From contig OX336397.1 of NCBI GenBank assembly GCA_946902985.2, positions 186,376,813-186,440,812 of the forward strand: a DNA stretch of 64,000 nt, read 5' to 3'. How positions within the stretch are numbered: position 1 is the stretch's first letter; each line of letters starts with the position of its first letter. The notes below the pieces were generated by a model that saw only the letters and a program-made list of their open reading frames with translations, made no database searches and was not told the origin of the DNA. Below are positions 11,400 to 22,655 of the stretch, in pieces. The translations under genes were made by a program, and so were the position numbers. The stretch is from Meconema thalassinum (lineage: Eukaryota > Arthropoda > Insecta > Orthoptera > Tettigoniidae).

Positions 11400-14300
11400 A
11401 TAATTATAATTGATAATAAATATAAATATGGTTCAGCCTCAGAAAATGCTAGGGCATCCCCTGCAGGTGACGCGCAGTTCTTCAGATGCTGGGGGAGCGG
11501 TGAGAAACGGGCGACCAGCATCACAATACATCCGAATAGGGACAGTCAACATCTTAACCCTGACGGACAAGACTGAGGAGCTAGTGGACTTCATGGTGAA
11601 GAAGGATATAGCCGTCCTCGGTCTCAGTGAAACGAAATGGAAAGGAAAAGTGGAAAGAAGACTAAAGGAAGGATACAGGCTGTTTTACAGTCGAGGACAG
11701 GAGGCAAGAAATGGAGTAGGAATGTTTATAAGAAAGGATGTCCTAGAGTATGTGGGGGAGGTGGAGAAGATAAGTGACAGGATGATCATAGGAAGGATAC
11801 AGTTTTCAGACCGGGACAAAATATCTGTTTCAAGTATTTGCTCCACAAACGGGGAATAACGAAGAGAACTTAAAAGAATTCCTAGATGATGTGGAAAATA
11901 TATAGAGGATAATGAAATAATGGTAATGGGAGATTTGAATGCATAAGTGGGAAGACACAGACAAGGAAGAGAGGACATTTTGGGACAGTATGGTTATGAG
12001 AATCCAGAAGGGGATTTCTTAATGGACTTCTGTCAGCAGAGCCCATTAATAATAGGGAATACGTGGTTCAGAAAAAAAAATAGAATATAACAAGGTATGG
12101 ATGGGTAGATAGAAGAACGAAAACTCTGATAGACTATGTATTAGTCGAAAAGGACATCGGAAAGAGTTAATGGATGTCACAGCCATGCCAGAGGAAGCCT
12201 TTTGAGGAGACCATAGGGCAGTGGTAGCAATACTTAAAGTAGGATAGGTCATGAGATTACCAGAAAAAAGGGATAGAAAGATTAAGATCTGGAGACTTAA
12301 GGAAAAGGATGTTGCAGAAGAGTTTAAGAGAGAATTGTGAGAACAGATACCAAGTACTGATATTACCCATGTGGAACAAGAATGGGAAACGTTTAAGAGT
12401 GCATTTGTAAACAGTGCATTTGTAAACAGTGCAGAGACAACATGTGGTAGAACATCAGGAAAGGTACGGGAAAAGGCGACAAAATGGTGGAAAGATAGAG
12501 TGAATGAAAAGTTAAGAGAGAAGAAGAAAACTTGGAAGGAATGGAAAACAAAAAAGACTGAAGAACGTGGAGCAAAATATATAGCAGCAAACAGAGATTG
12601 CAAGAAAGTAACTGTAGAGGAAAAGAAGAAAAGCTGGGAAGAATTCACCCAGGCAATAAGGGTGGATTTTAATGGGGGATGGATGCTATTTGGAATGATA
12701 AAATGAACAAGAAATGAAAAGGTGAACACTGGGTTCGTAAAAACAATGAAGTTGAAATATTGACAAAACCAGAAGAGATAACGGACAGATAGAAATAATA
12801 TATCAGCGAGCTGTTGAAGGTGAGACGTCAGGCATGCGGAGAACTTACGCAAACAGCCAAACCGGTGGAGGAAAAAATAGAAGAAGAACCAGACATTACT
12901 ATGGCAGAAGTGGAATGTGCAGTTACGATGATGAAGATTCGGAAAGCTGTGGGAAGCGAAGAAGTGGCAATGGAAATGATCAAGGCGGCAGGACCAGTGG
13001 GACTGCAGTGGACATACAGACTTCTCAGGAATGTGTGGAGGAAGAAGAAAGTTCCTGAAGACTGTAAAAAGGGAATAATATTGGCAATCTTCATGAATGG
13101 AGGCAGGAAGGTGTATCGCATGTTGCCAATGTAGTGGAAAGAATATTTTAAAAAATAGAGTAATGGTAGAAAGACAAATAAAGGAGGAGTAGTTTGTATT
13201 TAGAGGGGGCAGGTCAACATTGGAACCCATTTTCAATCTGAGACCGCCTACGATTGCATCCCTAGAACAAAAGTTTGGGAAGGCCTGAAAAATAGTGGGA
13301 TAGGCAAGGAACTGAGAAACACCACAAAAGGACTGTGCATGGATTGCTACAGTAGTGCGAAGACTAGAGTTGGGACATCGGAATGGTTTAAAATTGACAC
13401 TGGACTAAAGCAAGGAAGTGTGTTGTCACCCTTATTGTTCTTAATGGTGATGGATGACATCATGAAGGCAGCAGTGAATGACTATACTAGGGCAAAGATG
13501 AAAGTAATGTTCTTTGCAGACGATATTGTGATCTGGGTCGAGGATGAGATGGAGGTACAAGAACAGTTAGACGTAATAAATGATAAGATTGAGCAATGGG
13601 CATTGAAGATAAATGTGGAGAAGAGTAAAACAGTGGTGATGAGTAGAGGTAAAAAAGAAAGAAAAGGAGTAATCAAAGTCGGAGTTAAGGAACTGGAAGA
13701 GGTGAAACACATCAAATACTTGGGAAGTGAAGTGACTGAAGATGGAAGACTAGATTTAGAAATTAGCAGAAGAATACAACTCGGTCGTGCTTTTTACCAA
13801 CAGGTACGGGGACTAGAATGGAACAAGGATATACCAATTAAGACCAAATAAGTTATGTACAAAGCATGTTATGTTCCTACAATGACATATGCAGCAGAAA
13901 CATGGACAATGACTAGGAGGGATGAGAGCAGAATACAGGCAGCCGAGATGAGATTCCTGAGATGTATGGTCCAGAAAACGAGGAGAGATAGAGTGAGGAA
14001 TGAAGATATACGGAAAGAACTGAGAGTACAGAAACTAAATGACAAACTGGAGCGAAACAGATTGAGATGGTTTGGACATGTCAAACGGATGAAAGAAGTA
14101 AGGCTACCAAGACGAGAACTGGAACGACGGATGACAGGGAAGAGTAGACGAGGAAGACCAAGAATGCGTTGGATGGACAAGTATAGCATTAGAAAACGGA
14201 ACCTGGATGGGAACACCGTGTCGGAAGAGGAATGGTGGAGCGACAGAACAAAGTGGAGAGGAACCATATTTGCCCCCACCCAGTGTCAGCTGGAAAAGGG

Positions 14301-14440
14301 GAAATGAAGATGATGAATAAATATAAAATACATAAAAATTGTAATTATAAATAAATATAATTCAAATATTGAAAAATCGAAAATCAAAAATAAATATAAA
14401 ATAAATTAAATAAATAATAAATATAATCAATCGGCAGTCA
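11400..14440 (+). mobile_element. Non-LTR retrotransposon (LINE family 2)
   Basis: This is the element containing the pseudogene above. The 5' boundary is about 11360-11410 and the 3' tail is a long AAT-rich run. It is separate from the LINE at 3.7-6.9 kb: the RT core motifs (FADDIV against FADDLA) and C-termini differ clearly. No endonuclease target duplication was identified. Confidence 0.75.
11410..14307 (+). pseudogene. LINE family 2, endonuclease-RT polyprotein, heavily mutated
   Basis: The plus strand carries an endonuclease start (11410-11859: IRIGTVNILTLTDKTEEL, LGLSETKWKGK), then after frameshifts VMGDLNA near 11925 and a region with HVEQEWETFK. RT follows: SVLSPLLFLMVMDD near 13417, FFADDIVIW (catalytic FADD box, about 13510), and INVEKSKTVVMS. 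A TAA at 13849-13851 interrupts the same frame, which resumes as YKACYVPTMTYAAETW and ends TQCQLEKGK at 14307. There are multiple frameshifts between 11860 and 13340, so this copy is dead. A+T-rich sequence with AAT-like words follows to about 14440. Confidence 0.8.
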
Positions 14441-14460
14441 TCTTCGTTCTACAGCTTGGG

Positions 14461-15215
14461 CTATCCTGCCGTATGCAGCAAGGTGTCATGTCACATGACT
14501 ATGTGGAAACCAGTCCGAACCAAACTCACTCTTGGAATCGTCCTTTTAAAAGGAATACTAAAATTGAAAATGATGTGTCCTGTGGATAGAGGGGATGGGA
14601 ACCTTTTGTTTGAGGCCTCACACGACTTTCTCCGGTTATCTCTCGGTTGATATTGACTGTGTTTGGAAACTTCAATATTGACTCTTTTAGGAAATCTCGG
14701 GTAGGTGACTTTGTAGTTCTTCAATAATCGATAAATCGATAATCAACAAAATTAAAATAAATATTAAATAATAAATATATCGACAAATAAGTTGGAAAGG
14801 AATGGAAACTGACCAAAGGAGGTCATCTGAAATGAGCCTAGCACAAGTGAGTGGAAGCAATGATGGACTAAATTTGGAAAAATCTGTTGAGAATTTTGGG
14901 AAGTTTTGGGATTGGTGCAGGTGTGGGATGGCGGTCGGTTGTAGGGAAAGGAGTATGGAGGCATCTAACATAACGTCTAAAATGCATGCCATCTTGGATG
15001 ACCCTCAAGTGCACATACTTTCTAAAAAATTCTTTATTTTTCCTGGTGGTGTGGACAGTTTTTATTTTAAGGGGGAATAGTCTTGTGCTTTAGATAGAGT
15101 GGATAGAACCCTTTCGTTTGAGCCCTCACACGACTCTCTTGGATTTCTCGTAAGGGAGTACGCACGGCCTTTTCCCTGGATTGCGGGTTGCCTTTTCAGT
15201 TACCCCTTGGATAGG
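14461..15215 (+). repeat. Dispersed repeat, copies 2 and 3
   Basis: The copy at 14461-14650 has TGTCATGTCAC, TGGAAACCAG, AAAATGATGTGTCC and TTTCTCCG. A second, about 15075-15215, has GAGCCCTCACACGACT and GGGAGTACGCACGGCCTT then GTTACCCCTTGGATAGG. They match 180-320 and 1140-1215 on the opposite strand. The stretch between them is noncoding. Confidence 0.5.
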
Positions 15216-15599
15216 ACTCCTCCTGACACTCACCTCTCGTACTTCAAGTATAGAGCAGCAATCAATTTTTACTTATGCTCTTAATCGGGGCGATGATAGA
15301 TCATGTTGACTGTTAGGAAGTAACAGCCGTAGGTGGATGTTATTAACCTTTTCTCCATGCACAAGCGCTTTTTCTTACTGTACAAGGATTAACACGTGCA
15401 TCCGGAAGAACTATAAATCCCAAAGCTCCGACATCCAGTATAATATATATTGACTGCACGAACACCACTTCATTGATGAGTAGAAACGTTCTCAGTTCCT
15501 ATTATTCAAGGAAAACTTGCAAATTAATGCAAATTGCTAAAAATGTGTAAGATAACTTTTCACTAGTTAGATCTCTTGACCGAAAAAGTTAATATTCCG

Positions 15600-15790
15600 T
15601 TTCCCTTGATCATCTAACATAGCGAAATTAACTGCTTTTCGGTTGGTCAACACGATTGTACCGAAATTGATGAGGGTGTTATTCCCTGAAGCAAAATACT
15701 TAAGGCAAAAATATTCCCTTGGGTCACTAGCTCCGATCATCATCACACGCATTACATTTAGGCTTCTATATCTATGTCTACGAATACAGA
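15600..15790 (-). repeat. Penelope-like 3' relic
   Basis: The minus strand contains TACAATCGTGTTGACCAAC and GATGATGATC. These match the distal noncoding end of the PLE near 7605-7700 in order and spacing. No coding sequence accompanies it. It is probably the end of another, mostly lost, copy. Confidence 0.35.
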
Positions 15791-15967
15791 AGATTATTGT
15801 GGGCTTACATTTATCTGAAATTGTGGTAATTGATTTATGATATTATAATGGTAATGGGTATTTTACTCGTGCTAATATTAAAAATAATTTACAGAAACAA
15901 CCACAATTCGGAGAACACGTTAAGAAGGGATGGACTCGTAGCCGCATTAAATAAAAGAAACAATAAG

Positions 15968-17150
15968 ATGTCAACTCGTAGCTGTTCATTGCCATATATA
16001 TGTATGATTTGCGGAACACACTTTACTAAGAATGTGAATTTGAAGAGACATATGTTGGTTCATAGCAGTCCAAAACCATATTCCTGTGGTATATGTGAAG
16101 CAAAATTTTGCTGGGAAGGGTAAATTGAAGAGGCACATATTGATCCATAGTGGTCTAAAGCCACATTCATGCGGTGTATGCGAAGCAAAATTTACTGAGA
16201 TAGACAGTTTGAAGACACACATGTTTATCCATAGTGGTAATAAACTTCATTCCTGTAGTACATGCGAGACAAGATTAACTCACTAAAGCACTTTGAAGAC
16301 ACACATGTTGATCCATAGTGGTCTTAGACCTTACTCGTGTGGTACATGCGAAGCAAAGTTTTCTGTGAAGGGCGGTCTGAAAACCCACATGTTGATACAT
16401 ACTGGTCATAAACCTTATTCGTGTGGTACGTGCGAAGCAAAATTTACGGTGAAAAGCAGTTTGAAGACACATATGTTGATCCATAGTGGTCTTAAACCTT
16501 ATTCGTGTGCTATATGCAAGGCAAAATTTACTAGGAAGCGCAGTTTGAAGACACACATGTTGATTCATAGTGGTCTTAAACCTTATTCGTGTGGTATATG
16601 CGAGGCAAAATTTACTAGGAAGGGCAGTTTGAAGATACATATGTTGATCCATAAAGGTCATAAACTTATTCCTGTGGCACATGCGGGGCAAAATTTACCC
16701 GGAAAGGCGGTTTGAAGAGACACATGATGATACATAGTGGTGTTTGACCTTTCTTATGTGGTACGTGCGAAGCAAAATTTACCCAGAAAAGCTGATTGAA
16801 GAAACACATGTTGATCCATGGTGGTCATAAATCTCTTTCCTGTGGTACATGCGAGGCAAAGTTTACTCAGAAGAGCAGATTGAAAACGCACATGTTGATT
16901 GATCCATAGTGGTCATTAACCATAATCCTGTGGTACATGCTAGCAAGATTTACTGAAAAACGCAATTTGAAGAAACATGTTAACAATTCCAGCTAGATTT
17001 ACTGAAATGGGCAGCTAGAAGAAACACTTTTAGATCAATAGTGGTCTAAGGCCACATTCCTGTGGTGCATGTGGAGTAACCTTTACTCAGATCAACTGAA
17101 GGCATATTTTGATCCATAGTCGTCTAAATACACATTCATGTATATGGTAA
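15968..17150 (+). pseudogene. C2H2 zinc-finger array, about 13-14 fingers, disrupted
   Basis: Units of 84 bp encode fingers of the form C-x2-C-x12-H-x3-H, e.g. YSCGTCEAKFTVKSSLKTHMLIHSG, best preserved from 16293 to about 16660. The linker is usually HSGLKPYSC in place of TGEKP. Breaks: an extra base in finger 2 near 16110 (two frames overlap there), TAA in finger 4 at 16285, a frameshift in finger 8 near 16670, TGA near 16745 and in the next finger, a duplicated GATT near 16900, and progressive loss of Cys codons after 16930. Such proteins bind DNA in the nucleus. This copy cannot make more than short pieces. It may be a decayed host ZNF gene copy or a duplicate. Confidence 0.85.
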
Positions 17151-17462
17151 TAAATTACCCCTGTCACTACAGCCCGCGAAGGGACTAGAATTACTGAGCG
17201 ACCACTGCCCAGCAATTTGAACTGCAGGTATAGAGGTGACGCGCAGTCAGTGCATCGGGTCCCCTCGGCCGTTATTCTTGGTTTTCGTGACCGTGGCGCT
17301 GCCTCACTGTCAGACAGCCACTCAATTGTCTTCACGAGGGTGAGTGTACCCCATTCCAGCCCACATGTCAGTTTCTAAAATCCCTGACGGTGCCGGGATT
17401 CAAACCAAGGGCTTCCAAGTGAGAGGAAGGCTCGCTACCCCAATACCTCTGGGCCGGCACAT
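17150..17462 (-). mobile_element. tRNA-derived SINE (family 1)
   Basis: On the minus strand it begins GTGCCGGCCCAGAGG, has an A-box-like GGTAGCGAGCC and a B box GGTTTGAATCCCGGC, then a body with GCTGGAATGGGGTACACTCACC. The same body follows a tRNA-like head at 34150-34285 (plus). It sits inside the zinc-finger pseudogene remnants, so it inserted after or during their decay. Confidence 0.7.
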
Positions 17463-17539
17463 ATAGTATATAATGAGAATTTATCTCTTGGATTCTTTCT
17501 TTGAAGTGACAACTCCGCAGTACATATAATCTATTTTGG

Positions 17540-18190
17540 AAAGGAATTTTTGATAAACACATGTTGGAAAATTTCTCTACGAAGGAAAGACTAAGTACAC
17601 ACACGATGATCCACCGTGGCTAATAACCGCTCATATGACCCTCATGCACACAATGTCTGTGTTGTACGTGCGGAGCATAAAACAGAACAATAATCAACTA
17701 GTTCATTTTAGCAAAGATTGTTGGAAACTAATTTTCGAATACGAATAATTTGTTATTGCAGACTCAAGCAAATTCACCTATATAAGGCGAGAAAGGTTTG
17801 TTAGAAAGCGGGATATTACTGAAGCACATGGTAATTCAAAGTCGGTGTGTAAAACCATTGCTTGATTTATTCATAATGAATATTTTTTTAGATATATATT
17901 AATTCTTCCCTTCATTTTAGTTATATGTGATGGAACATAATTTGCTTCTAAGATTTGTCGTAATAGTTTGTTAAAATATAACCAATTTCATCAACAGCAG
18001 GCAATTACCGTGTTTATTGTGAATCATTTAATCAGCAGCTGAGCAAAAATATTATTGTCTGTAGGCCAGCACAAATCGCTTGTTTTCTTGTAGTGCAGAA
18101 TTCACTAAAATTTGTTTGGTAAATTGAAGACTCATATTTTAATACATTTTCGCTGGTAGCTTAATTCATGTAATATATTTAAATCAGCAT
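17540..18190 (+). pseudogene. Further zinc-finger remnants
   Basis: Finger-like scraps appear on the plus strand: FSTKERLSTHTMIHRG near 17570-17615, RFVRKRDI with HMVIHS-like sequence in another frame near 17800-17845, and SCSAEFTK ... KLKTHILIHF near 18095-18150. They share finger spacing with the array at 16-17 kb and likely continue it beyond the SINE. No frame is intact. Confidence 0.45.
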
Positions 18191-18246
18191 AGGAGTAACT
18201 TTTAAAATTCATAACCTGTAGTGGACATCAGTCATAATCAATTTAG

Positions 18247-18640
18247 CTTGCCACGGTGGGTGAGTGGATAGCGTGTCGGTCTACTAACCCCAAGATTGCA
18301 GGTTCGCCCCTGACCGTGGTAAGTGATTTTTGAAAGGCGGCAAAAATACGATACGCATGTCATACGATGTTGGCATGTCAAAGAACCCATTTGAATTCAG
18401 TAGGCCGAGTTCATAATGGCAAAATTAATCTCGGGAGTTTCCGCCAGCACAAAGTTCCTCATTTCTCTACTAGAAAGCGCTATTGTGTTCAAGGAGATTA
18501 GATATCTAACATCTAACCTCCTTGACTTTCATAGTCAAGGAACTACGAAATTTGACATGCAAGCTACCCTCTGGGTGTCAAATAGCAAAGCTTGCACCAG
18601 GCACCCGAGGCCATACGATATTATTATTATTATTATTATC
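18247..18640 (+). mobile_element. tRNA-derived SINE (family 4) with ATT tail
   Basis: The head GGTGGGTGAGTGGATAGCG gives an A box and GCAGGTTCGCCCC a B box, spaced as in a tRNA. A body of about 300 bases follows, and the element ends in (ATT)n at 18619-18640. It is a Pol III-type retroposon with no protein. Confidence 0.7.
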
Positions 18641-18689
18641 AATTTAGGTATAAGCAAATTTACTTTGTATTTTAGTTGTGAAAGAATGT

Positions 18690-19300
18690 AAATAAAGTAA
18701 TTAACTTATATTTCTACCGTTGTGAAGGGAGAAGATATGCATGTATTGCTCTAAAAGAGTGCCCAGTTTTCCTTGAAAGAGAAGGTTTATAGGACAACCT
18801 GAACATCCTTAATTACTGGAAGGCAATTTCCCATGTTTTGAGCATGTTATTCGTTCAACGGTTTTAAGTGAAGAGACATAGAGAGGATATTGCACATGCT
18901 TGAATTAAATATTCTGGGTATTTTACAGGGAAAGAGGATTTGTAAGAATCCATATGTTAAATTCCGTAAATGTTCTAGTTACAGGGATAATTACATCAAT
19001 CAATATATATTTTCTGAATTTTAATAGTGAGGGGTTCTGTTTACTTCCATATGATATGTTCTGTGAACTTTTTAAGGAGAAGGGATTGTAAAGAACAAAC
19101 GGAAATATTCCGGAATTGTTATTGTAAGAGGGGTTTTGTGCACGTTCAAATGTTACGTTCTGGCAATGTAATTTATAGACTTTTTTTTTGTACATCCATA
19201 TGATATGATTTGGGAATGTTCTAGGGTAAGAGATTTTACACATCCACGATATATATTTTGGGTTTGCACGTACGCATATTTTTTGTTCTCTGAAGAAATT
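18690..19300. repeat. Degenerate ~80-bp repeats
   Basis: Words such as ATCCATATG, GATATGTTCTG and GGGAATGTTCTAGGG recur loosely four or five times between about 18940 and 19270. This suggests an old tandem repeat. The long minus-strand frame across it (18923-19390) has no recognisable domain and looks incidental. Confidence 0.35.
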
Positions 19301-19316
19301 AAGTGCTTGTAATAGC

Positions 19317-19661
19317 ATGTTTCGTGAAGGGTACTGTACCCGTCCCGTTATAGTATGCAATGACCCAGCTGACATAGCATCGCACACCAAACTTTACGGG
19401 ACACACACGCAAACTGAAAGTATTGAAATAACGCATGGGTCGGAATCCAGGAAGAAAAGAAAACAAAAAAGACAATCAATTATTGGTAGCACGAGACGAT
19501 GTGTCTCTGGGTCGCATACGGGAGAAACAACAATAATTATTAATGCAAAGGGCGCCATCTGCCTGGATTCCCATCAATCACATCCTCCAATGTTAAGCCT
19601 TAAAATGACGGGAAAGGACATGAGGAAAGATAGCATAAAATTGATTAACTCTCTGGCTTGA
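19317..19661 (+). other. Open frame of 114 codons, not recognised
   Basis: The frame contains a basic stretch (RKKRKQKRQS) but no domain I know, no Kozak-like context of note and no neighbouring exon signals. It may be chance. I would not call it a gene. Confidence 0.15.
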
Positions 19662-21351
19662 TCATGAGGAAATACCATAAGAAATCCTACCTAGGAACAT
19701 GGTGGATAAATAGTTAGGTTGAAAAATGTTTGTGGCAACTCCATCCATTTTCGCTCTAATTTAACGTTTACATGTTGAAAGAAAAAAAACTAAATATTTT
19801 TCTTGGTCACTCAGGATCACCGAAGCACTAAATCACTTGGAGAACAAACACTTGTGATCCCTGAGCTCTATCGGTATTTAACTTTAACATATTTTATCTG
19901 AACCGCAATAATTATCTATACACACATATTTTATATATAATTTATGTTGAGCATTGGTTAAGCACTAAAATGTTCAATCGCTCCCATCACCATAATCACA
20001 AATGAAATTTGTAATATATATTAATCAAAATTCAACATTGTTCAGATATCAACTGCAAATTATCTGATTGTCATTCCAGTCACCTAAATATCAAAGATAA
20101 ATATTTGTGACCATCTAATAATCCTCGTGTAAGGAATTTAATGAACGTTTAATCATTTAATAATTATCATCATTTAACCATCTAGTAATCGTTATCATCT
20201 AATCTCCATTATCATTTCTTTCTAAATTGGCATGTCATCTATTCGAACATAATTATAAATTATTTCTATTTCATCTCGGTATGAATTGTCAGATCAGGTT
20301 ATTTTAGGAAATTCTTATATCCAGAATACACCAATTAAATCTGAGAATAGCAGCATGGATTGTTTCAAAATCTCCCGAATACTCAACAAATCAGTTTATC
20401 AGAGGTGTCATCATATTTTACAACATATATCAGAATGCTGGGATATTTTATAATAGTTAACATTGAGGGTTGAATTTATATTGCATTCAAGAATAATATT
20501 TACTGCCATTCAAAACAATTGCCAAAAATCCGCTCTATCAGGATGCCATCATCCATTAAAATATCACATGAACCACAGTTCATCCACAAACACTACCTCA
20601 TTAAACCACTCAACTAATTTATCGTAATATCATTATAATGAATCCACACAAAATTCGTTCAGCATTCGGCCTGAACTACAAATTAGACTGGGTTTGCCCG
20701 AACCTTTCAGTCATTATAGTCTCCTAAGTGGTAGCTTCTCATAGCTAGTGGCAATATTCTCACAATAACCTGGCAAAACTCCTCATAATTTATGCACTCA
20801 ATACGCAATACAAAACAGTAACCTGGCTTCAATTATTTATAAAGTTGACCTTTTAAGACTGTGGTCAAATGACTGTGTTAACCTCTCAAATATAACATGT
20901 AAGACCACTGAGATAAATCTAAATGTGTATCAAGCATGAATTAAATTCTCAAGTATTACTTCTTTGGATAAATTCCAAAATAAACTATTAGTTAATGCGT
21001 TCCATGATTAGGTCAACAATGTATAATCCCAGGAGGTTTATTCTCTGCCTGAGATTTATATCTGATTTGAAAACTTCCCATTAGAAGAAATAGTTATTTG
21101 GAAAAAAATCTTAGATTTTTTCAAACGAAACAAAGTTCAAAAGAACTGTTAAATTTAATGAATTACCACTCTCAAAAATAAATCAGGATCATGACAAAAC
21201 TATCTGATCAATCCAAGAATTACTAGGATGTAATTCTGCTTATATTTAACATTATTATTTCTTACACAAAGATCAACAATATCCGACTGTCAATTTTAAT
21301 TTATCCTCTTACTGTCCAAATCCATTCAGATGAAAGTATGAGGCCCTAGTA

Positions 21352-21500
21352 CAGGTTAAGCGGTTTACACTACACAGCTGCTAAAAGCAACAGGCCCCGT
21401 ATCGAAGACTGGATGAAAAAAACTAGTGTGGGTTAAGTGGTTGACACTACACAGCTGCTGAGGCAACAGACCCTACAACGAAGACTGGATCAAAAAATGT
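21352..21500. repeat. Two-copy tandem repeat, ~72 bp
   Basis: Both copies contain GGTTAAG, ACACTACACAGCTGCT, GCAACAG and CGAAGACTGGAT in order. The sequence is noncoding. Confidence 0.8.
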
Positions 21501-22508
21501 TTCGGATTGGAATAAACTTCTACTGTAAAGTCAGATATATTCGACACGTGCTCGCTAGAGTGACTTAAATCATCAAAGAAAAAAATCACAATAATAATAA
21601 TGATCCACTCGAAGACAACTAACACAAATCCCCACATCCATGAAAGAAACGTGGAAAAGAAACGTTGCAAATATCCTGTTTGCAAATATCGAGGAAAACA
21701 CTCGATCAAAATTGCTAACACCAAAGTATGCCATGAACTGGCATTGCAAAGAAAAAAATATTAATAATCCAAATTTATTCCTATCAGCTCATTGTAAAAG
21801 TTTAGAAACGGTGCTCATATGAAACTGCATGACATCCCCTGCATGCCTTCGTATCCTCAAAGAAAATCTTATTCCAATCCTATCTGAACAATTTCACTGC
21901 AATATTAGTCCTATTATACGTATGTGCTCATATCTACTTCATATCAAAGAAAAATACTCATGTAGGTGCTTACAATACCTGGTGTAGATTCAGTTGCCCT
22001 TAAATTTCATTTCTAGAGATCGTCGAGTACCCTAAAATCCGTGAAAGACTTCTCGGAAGATCGACGCATTCCCTAAAGATTTCTAAAGATCGGCGACATC
22101 GGATGTCTCCACCTCGGATTGGTACACGCTTTACTCGGAGTTGCCCTCGGGACCGCCACTCTGCTCTGCCATAATGCCTCTACTGCGTTTTACGGCCCAT
22201 GTTAAAGTCTGTAGTTCCCATGTCGAAACACATCTCCACAATGTTCCATAAATTCACTAAACTTTGAATCACGAATGGTTACCCCACAATATCGTTATTA
22301 TATTTCGCCACTGTTCCGTGAATCTTTCATAAAATCGACGAATTAATGCACTGTACGCTTCATGTAAATGCATCGAAATAAATGTATACCATGTGAGCAA
22401 CTAATTTATTAACACCCTGTGTAGATGTAAGTGTTTACACGTTCTAGGCACATTGAATTAATGTTCAATTCTAGAGTAATTACGCACCACTCAATTGTCG
22501 ACATGTTT

Positions 22509-22655
22509 GGTCGCCCGTGTCCACTTGATATATTAATGTTCCACGATATAGTTCAAAGACCCGGGGTCGCCCATATCCACTTGACATATTAATGTTCCAC
22601 GATAAATTTCAAAGGCCCGTGGTCGCCCATGTCCACTTGACATATTAATGTGTAA
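22509..22655. repeat. Three-copy tandem repeat, ~57 bp
   Basis: The unit GGTCGCCC-GTCCACTTGA-ATATTAATGTTCCACGATA recurs three times with few differences. The third copy is cut short after ATTAATGT. Confidence 0.85.

Noticed and set aside
12046..13236. 396-codon minus-strand frame
   Set aside because: It lies antisense to LINE-2 coding sequence, has low-complexity F/S/L composition and no domain.
16275..16691. Open 138-codon minus-strand frame
   Set aside because: It is the antisense of the zinc-finger array. The regular 84-bp periodicity keeps it open.
18247..18330. Possible tRNA genes at SINE heads (also 34160, 49380, 62284)
   Set aside because: A and B boxes are present but acceptor stems do not pair and SINE bodies follow, so they are SINE heads.
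18923..19390. 155-codon minus-strand frame
   Set aside because: It overlies degenerate repeats, has no recognisable motif, and its start is not supported.
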